From positions 1 through 9,401 of the forward strand of contig CAKVND010000062.1 in assembly GCA_934777245.1 (NCBI GenBank): a stretch of DNA of 9,401 nucleotides, read 5' to 3'. A model generated the notes under the pieces. It was not told the DNA's origin. It ran no database searches and saw only the letters and a list, made by a program, of their open reading frames with translations. Source of the stretch: an uncultured Candidatus Melainabacteria bacterium (GTDB lineage: Bacteria; Cyanobacteriota; Vampirovibrionia; Gastranaerophilales; Gastranaerophilaceae). Below are positions 6,558-9,401 of the stretch, piece after piece (positions within the stretch are counted from its first letter, which is position 1; each line of letters opens with the position of its first letter). The position numbers were made by a program, and so were the translations under genes.

Positions 6558-7118
6558 TTACTTTATCGTTTCCAAAAATTTTCTTGCACAATCAAACATT
6601 GTCGTAACCAAGCCCGAGTTTGAATAAATATTCATTCCTGATGATTCAAGCACTTGTTTCATACGATGTTCCCACATCGAATAAATTTCATCTTCAGGCA
6701 TATTAAGAGTTTTACCAATCATTTTCAACTCTTTATAATCAATGGGAATCGGTAATGCGCCTCTCAAAATATCCACCACATCTATTCGTTTTTTTCGTGG
6801 GAACGATTTCAAAAATTGAACGACAGAAAATTTATTCTCTTTAATATAATTTTTTAAAGTTTCAATCGATTCATCTATCAAAATTGGCTCTTGTGGGATT
6901 CGATACTCTGAAAACTCTTCAGGCTCGACATCCATAACTATGGCAATTCTCTCAATAGTTGTACCGCGGGTTGAAAATGGAACCGTTTCATCTATTAAGT
7001 TATAAACATATGATAATGTTACACCTATCATTTCTGCAAAATCTCTTTTATGCAATGAATGTTTTTTCAAAAATCTAGCAACTTTTTCAGAACTTTTTTC
7101 CGGAAGTATTTGTTTCAT
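6558..7118 (-). CDS. XRE-like helix-turn-helix regulator with duplicated domain
   Basis: A 186-residue probable DNA-binding protein starting at ATG 7118-7116. AGAGGT (7131-7126) lies 7 nt upstream. A longer reading from a TTG at 7208 is possible in frame but has no ribosome site and adds an atypical leader, so I reject it. Residues about 16-72 form a helix-turn-helix domain of the lambda-repressor/XRE type (KRDFAEMIGVTLSYVYNLI, then TTIERIAIVMDVEPEEFSEY). Residues about 90-148 have the same length and helix spacing (VVQFLKSFPRKKRIDVVDIL, then DYKELKMIGKTLNMPEDEIY), which suggests a diverged second copy. No ligand-binding or membrane region is evident. The gene lies 188 bp after the metal transporter on the same strand and could have its own promoter. 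Its targets are unknown; autoregulation through the upstream palindrome is a guess. Confidence 0.8.
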   Translation of the reverse strand: MKQILPEKSSEKVARFLKKHSLHKRDFAEMIGVTLSYVYNLIDETVPFSTRGTTIERIAIVMDVEPEEFSEYRIPQEPILIDESIETLKNYIKENKFSVVQFLKSFPRKKRIDVVDILRGALPIPIDYKELKMIGKTLNMPEDEIYSMWEHRMKQVLESSGMNIYSNSGLVTTMFDCARKFLETIK

Positions 7119-7125
7119 AATTATT

Positions 7126-7131
7126 ACCTCT
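7126..7131 (-). promoter_or_regulatory. Ribosome binding site that decides the regulator start
   Basis: AGAGGT on the minus strand, 7 nt before the ATG at 7118. It supports the 186-residue form over the longer one from TTG 7208. Confidence 0.7.
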
Positions 7132-7195
7132 CTTATTTTCTCCTTGATTTGGTTATTTATAAGATACGGTATTGTAAAAAAAATCATAACCCTAC

Positions 7196-7210
7196 TTTTG
7201 GCAGCCAAAA
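7196..7210. promoter_or_regulatory. Perfect palindrome upstream of the regulator, possible operator
   Basis: TTTTGG (7196-7201) and CCAAAA (7205-7210) flank a CAG centre, about 78 bp before the regulator start codon. The rest of the 188-bp gap is plain AT-rich sequence with TATAAT-like strings but no convincing -35/-10 pair. An operator is the simplest reading, but a 6-bp arm could arise by chance. Confidence 0.3.
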
Positions 7211-7306
7211 TGCCTATTTATATAATTTGTAAAATTATAAAATTTACTAACTAAATAACATTTCCCTACCCTAAAAAAGCTACAAAACAGCAAAATTTGA
7301 GTGTTT

Positions 7307-8206
7307 TTAAGTTTCCGGATTATTTTTAGAATTTGTTGCTACTGAAACAGGTTCTGCATGAATAATAGTTGAAACATTTCCCAGTTCTTTCTTGATTTCA
7401 TTTTCTATCTGGTCGCAAATATTATGAGCACAACTAATTTTCATATCAGGATTAAATAGTAAGGTTAATTCTATGTCTTTATATTGACCGGATTTTCTAC
7501 CTTTTATGTTTTTAAATCCTTTTATGACTTTATTGTTTTTTAAAATAGTTTCAATTTTTTTTATATCTTCTTGCGGAAGAGAGCCATCAAGCAAATTATT
7601 CAATGTTTCTTTAGAAATCATAAATCCGGTTTTTAAAATTATTACAGCAACGACAATAGCTACAATCGGATCTAAAGCAGCAATACCGGTGATTTTAATT
7701 AACACTAACCCTACCAAAACACCTAGTGAAGAAAAAATATCTGTGCTCAAGTGTTCTGCATCAGCCAAAAGCGAAACAGAATCAGATTTTTTTGCCACGT
7801 AAAACAAATATCTGCTAACTACAAAATTCGCTACTACAGCTAATGCCATTACATAAATCCCGAGCATAGACTCGGTTTGCAAAGTGTAACCAAGAATTAT
7901 TTTTTTTGTTGATTCAAATACAATAAAACATCCTGCAAAGATAATCAAGCCACCTTCAATGAATCCGGACATGTCTTCGTATTTTCCATGTCCAAACGGA
8001 TGTTCTTTGTCAGCAGGTTCAGCTGAGCGAGTTACGGCAAAAAAAGTAAGAACAGATGCTAAAAAATCTGACATTGAATGAATTGCTTCTGAAATAATAC
8101 TGATACTACCTGACAACATACCTGCAATTATTTTTGTAATAATTATAATCGCGTTGGACGTTATAGAAAGCCCTGCTGCAAATTTTTTTTCAGAATCAAG
8201 ATTCAT
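7307..8206 (-). CDS. Cation diffusion facilitator (probable Zn2+/divalent metal exporter)
   Basis: A 299-residue inner-membrane metal/proton antiporter of the FieF/YiiP type. About six transmembrane helices span residues 10-200, followed by a cytoplasmic domain (about 208-287). The transport site is H43 and D47 in helix 2 with H152 and D156 in helix 5. YiiP has Asp where H43 is, and His here is associated with zinc selectivity in ZnT proteins. The helix 2-3 loop has D66, H69 and H73 in HPFGHGKYE, matching YiiP site B. In the C-terminal domain H261, H283 and E285 remain, but the positions of YiiP H232 and H248 are K232 and T248, so the dimer-bridging zinc site looks weakened. The ATG overlaps the upstream kdsD stop by one base (TAATG), with GGAG inside the end of kdsD, implying coupled translation. 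Length is normal for the family. Metal specificity is inferred. Confidence 0.92.
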   Translation of the reverse strand: MNLDSEKKFAAGLSITSNAIIIITKIIAGMLSGSISIISEAIHSMSDFLASVLTFFAVTRSAEPADKEHPFGHGKYEDMSGFIEGGLIIFAGCFIVFESTKKIILGYTLQTESMLGIYVMALAVVANFVVSRYLFYVAKKSDSVSLLADAEHLSTDIFSSLGVLVGLVLIKITGIAALDPIVAIVVAVIILKTGFMISKETLNNLLDGSLPQEDIKKIETILKNNKVIKGFKNIKGRKSGQYKDIELTLLFNPDMKISCAHNICDQIENEIKKELGNVSTIIHAEPVSVATNSKNNPET

Positions 8207-9189
8207 TATGCAACTCCATTATTCAATAAATCATGAATATGAATTACGCCTACCGGTTTTTTGTTTTCAAGAACAAAAAGATTTGTAATTTTTTTATCGT
8301 GCATAATTTTTAAAGCTTCTGCTGTCATTGCGTTTGGTGAAATTGTTTTAGGATTGCGAGTCATCAAATCAACAGCTTTTTCTTCTAAAATCTTCGCAGA
8401 CAAACATCTTCTCAAATCACCATCTGTTAAAATTCCTGTTAAATCTCCAGCTTGATTAACGAAACCGACGCAGCCAAGACGTTTTGATGTCATTTCAAGC
8501 AGCACAGCTTGCATATTTGCGTTTTCATCCAAAATTGGCATTTCTTGACCCACGTGCATTAAATCAGAAACACGCTTAAGAATTGAACCAAGCTTTCCTC
8601 CCGGATGTCTATCATTAAAATCTTCTTTTGAAAAACCTTTTCTTTCAATCATTCCAACGGTTAAAATATCTCCTAAGACAAGAGTTGCAGTAGTTGAACT
8701 GGTCGGAGCAAGTCCCAGAGGACAAGCTTCACCATTGTTTGGCAATTCTAAAACCACGTCTCCGGCTTTGCCTAAAGAACTTTCAGAATTTTTAGTAATC
8801 GCAATAAGTTTTATTCCAAAACGCTTACAATAATTCAAAATATCAATAAGTTCACGAGATTCACCGCTATTAGAAATCGCGATTACAACATCATCCTCTG
8901 TTATCATACCCAAGTCGCCATGACTTGCTTCAGCAGGATGCACAAAAAATGAAGGAGTACCTGTTGAAGCTAAGGACGCCGCGATTTTACGACCTATATG
9001 TCCGGATTTACCCATACCTGTAATTATAATTCTACCCTTAGAGTTTTGCATAAAATCAAGGGCTTTAGTAAGATTTTCTGCCTTCACAGAATCTTTTAAT
9101 CTGCTAATTGCCTCTATTTCTGACTCAATAGTCTTGTTTGCAGAAATTCTATCTAAATCCATTTGTGATTGTTGCATATCTAAAGCCAT
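8206..9189 (-). CDS. kdsD: D-arabinose 5-phosphate isomerase, KdsD/KpsF family
   Basis: A 327-residue cytoplasmic enzyme that interconverts D-ribulose 5-phosphate and D-arabinose 5-phosphate, the first step towards Kdo for lipopolysaccharide. The SIS sugar-isomerase domain (about 41-180) shows GMGKSGHI (58-65), HPAEASHGDLGMI (84-96), SNSGES (106-111) and ACPLGLAPTSSTT (155-167). HPGGKLG follows at 195-201. K61, E113, E154 and H195 correspond, at a constant offset of two, to the catalytic K59, E111, E152 and H193 of E. coli KdsD. Two CBS domains follow (about 210-265 and 275-325). I start it at ATG 9189 because GAGGAG (9203-9198) is 8 nt upstream; the in-frame TTG at 9195 would leave only 2 nt. 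It is the first gene of a two-gene unit with the metal exporter. GutQ or KpsF paralogues share this architecture, so the exact pathway (Kdo or capsule) is inferred. Confidence 0.93.
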   Translation of the reverse strand: MALDMQQSQMDLDRISANKTIESEIEAISRLKDSVKAENLTKALDFMQNSKGRIIITGMGKSGHIGRKIAASLASTGTPSFFVHPAEASHGDLGMITEDDVVIAISNSGESRELIDILNYCKRFGIKLIAITKNSESSLGKAGDVVLELPNNGEACPLGLAPTSSTTATLVLGDILTVGMIERKGFSKEDFNDRHPGGKLGSILKRVSDLMHVGQEMPILDENANMQAVLLEMTSKRLGCVGFVNQAGDLTGILTDGDLRRCLSAKILEEKAVDLMTRNPKTISPNAMTAEALKIMHDKKITNLFVLENKKPVGVIHIHDLLNNGVA

Positions 9190-9197
9190 GTTCAAAA

Positions 9198-9203
9198 CTC
9201 CTC
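9198..9203 (-). promoter_or_regulatory. Ribosome binding site that decides the kdsD start
   Basis: GAGGAG on the minus strand, 8 nt from ATG 9189 and only 2 nt from the in-frame TTG at 9195. This selects the ATG and a 327-residue product. Confidence 0.85.
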
Positions 9204-9210
9204 AAGTGAT

Positions 9211-9219
9211 ATTATAGCA
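9211..9219 (-). promoter_or_regulatory. Extended -10 promoter of the kdsD operon
   Basis: TGCTATAAT on the minus strand is a perfect -10 hexamer with the TGn extension. I see no good -35 element 16-18 nt upstream, which is usual for extended -10 promoters. Transcription would start roughly 15 nt before the coding sequence, leaving a very short leader. Confidence 0.6.
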
Positions 9220-9342
9220 TGGAGAATAAAACATTATGTTGTATTTAAATCAATGTAAACTTTTGTAACAAAATACCTGATTTTATTAAAGTTTTAAAAA
9301 AATATGCCGTTAATATACATGTACGGAAGGAAATAAAGTAAG

Positions 9343-9401
9343 ATGGGTTTCGGCGATTACAATATACAACAAGGCAATGGACACAAGGAAAAACTTGGCG
9401 A
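9343..9401 (+). CDS. Start of a divergent gene of unknown function (cut by window edge)
   Basis: Nineteen complete codons are visible from ATG 9343, beginning MGFGDYNIQQGNGHKEKLG. An AAGGA (9327-9331) lies 11 nt upstream, a somewhat long but workable spacing. The frame is open to the edge. I do not recognise the N-terminus; it is hydrophilic and has no signal peptide or membrane segment so far. The gap to kdsD (9190-9342) would hold two divergent promoters, but I find no clear sigma-70 pair on this strand. An 8-bp palindrome TACATGTA lies at 9317-9324. Confidence 0.5.
   Translation, partial: MGFGDYNIQQGNGHKEKLG

Noticed and set aside
7119..7208. Longer regulator beginning at TTG 7208
   Set aside because: There is no ribosome site before the TTG, the extra 30 residues are atypical, and ATG 7118 has AGAGGT at ideal spacing.
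7270..7300. Terminator after the metal exporter (GCTG-TTTTG-TAGC then T-run on the minus strand)
   Set aside because: The stem is at most 4 bp with a G-T pair, too weak to call even though a T-run follows.
7506..8455. Plus-strand open frames opposite the metal exporter and kdsD
   Set aside because: They are shadows of two well-conserved minus-strand genes.
9190..9195. kdsD start at TTG 9195
   Set aside because: It would sit 2 nt from the GAGGAG site. ATG 9189 is at 8 nt and gives a length like that of E. coli KdsD.

Overview
The window is AT-rich bacterial DNA with short intergenic gaps and strong AAGGAG-type ribosome binding sites. It holds six recognisable protein genes and the first codons of a seventh. 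A KdsD-type arabinose-5-phosphate isomerase suggests a Gram-negative, Kdo-making envelope. The very large lysine/aspartate/asparagine-rich protein with an EF-hand and a LysM domain resembles proteins I associate with gut Gastranaerophilales (Melainabacteria/Vampirovibrionia, non-photosynthetic relatives of Cyanobacteria). That taxonomic placement is inference; no rRNA or other marker gene lies in the window.

Layout from left to right: (1) positions 1-1256, minus strand, a concentrative nucleoside transporter (NupC/CNT family) cut only at its last few residues by the window edge. (2) 1257-1504, a gap with a probable terminator, a 28-nt tandem repeat and GC-rich hairpins. (3) 1505-4780, minus strand, an uncharacterised 1091-residue EF-hand/LysM protein. 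(4) 4781-5293, a 513-bp gap. It carries a second, related copy of the repeat block, including a 139-bp unit with 18-bp terminal inverted repeats, and divergent promoters for the giant gene and the next gene. (5) 5294-6481, plus strand, an iron-containing alcohol dehydrogenase. (6) A stem-loop shared by convergent genes. (7) 6558-7118, minus strand, a helix-turn-helix regulator with an apparently duplicated domain. (8) 7307-8206 and 8206-9189, minus strand, a cation diffusion facilitator whose start codon overlaps the kdsD stop codon, so kdsD is upstream and the two are probably translationally coupled. (9) 9343-9401, plus strand, the beginning of a divergent gene of unknown function.

The genes do not form one pathway. 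kdsD plus the metal exporter is the only clear operon. The most unusual parts are the giant EF-hand/LysM gene and the repeat family around it. Related blocks sharing the same ordered landmarks lie on both sides of that gene in the same orientation. A 12-mer from the family is also built, inside out, into the stem-loop after the alcohol dehydrogenase gene. I see no CRISPR array, tRNA, rRNA, transposase, phage gene or defence system.
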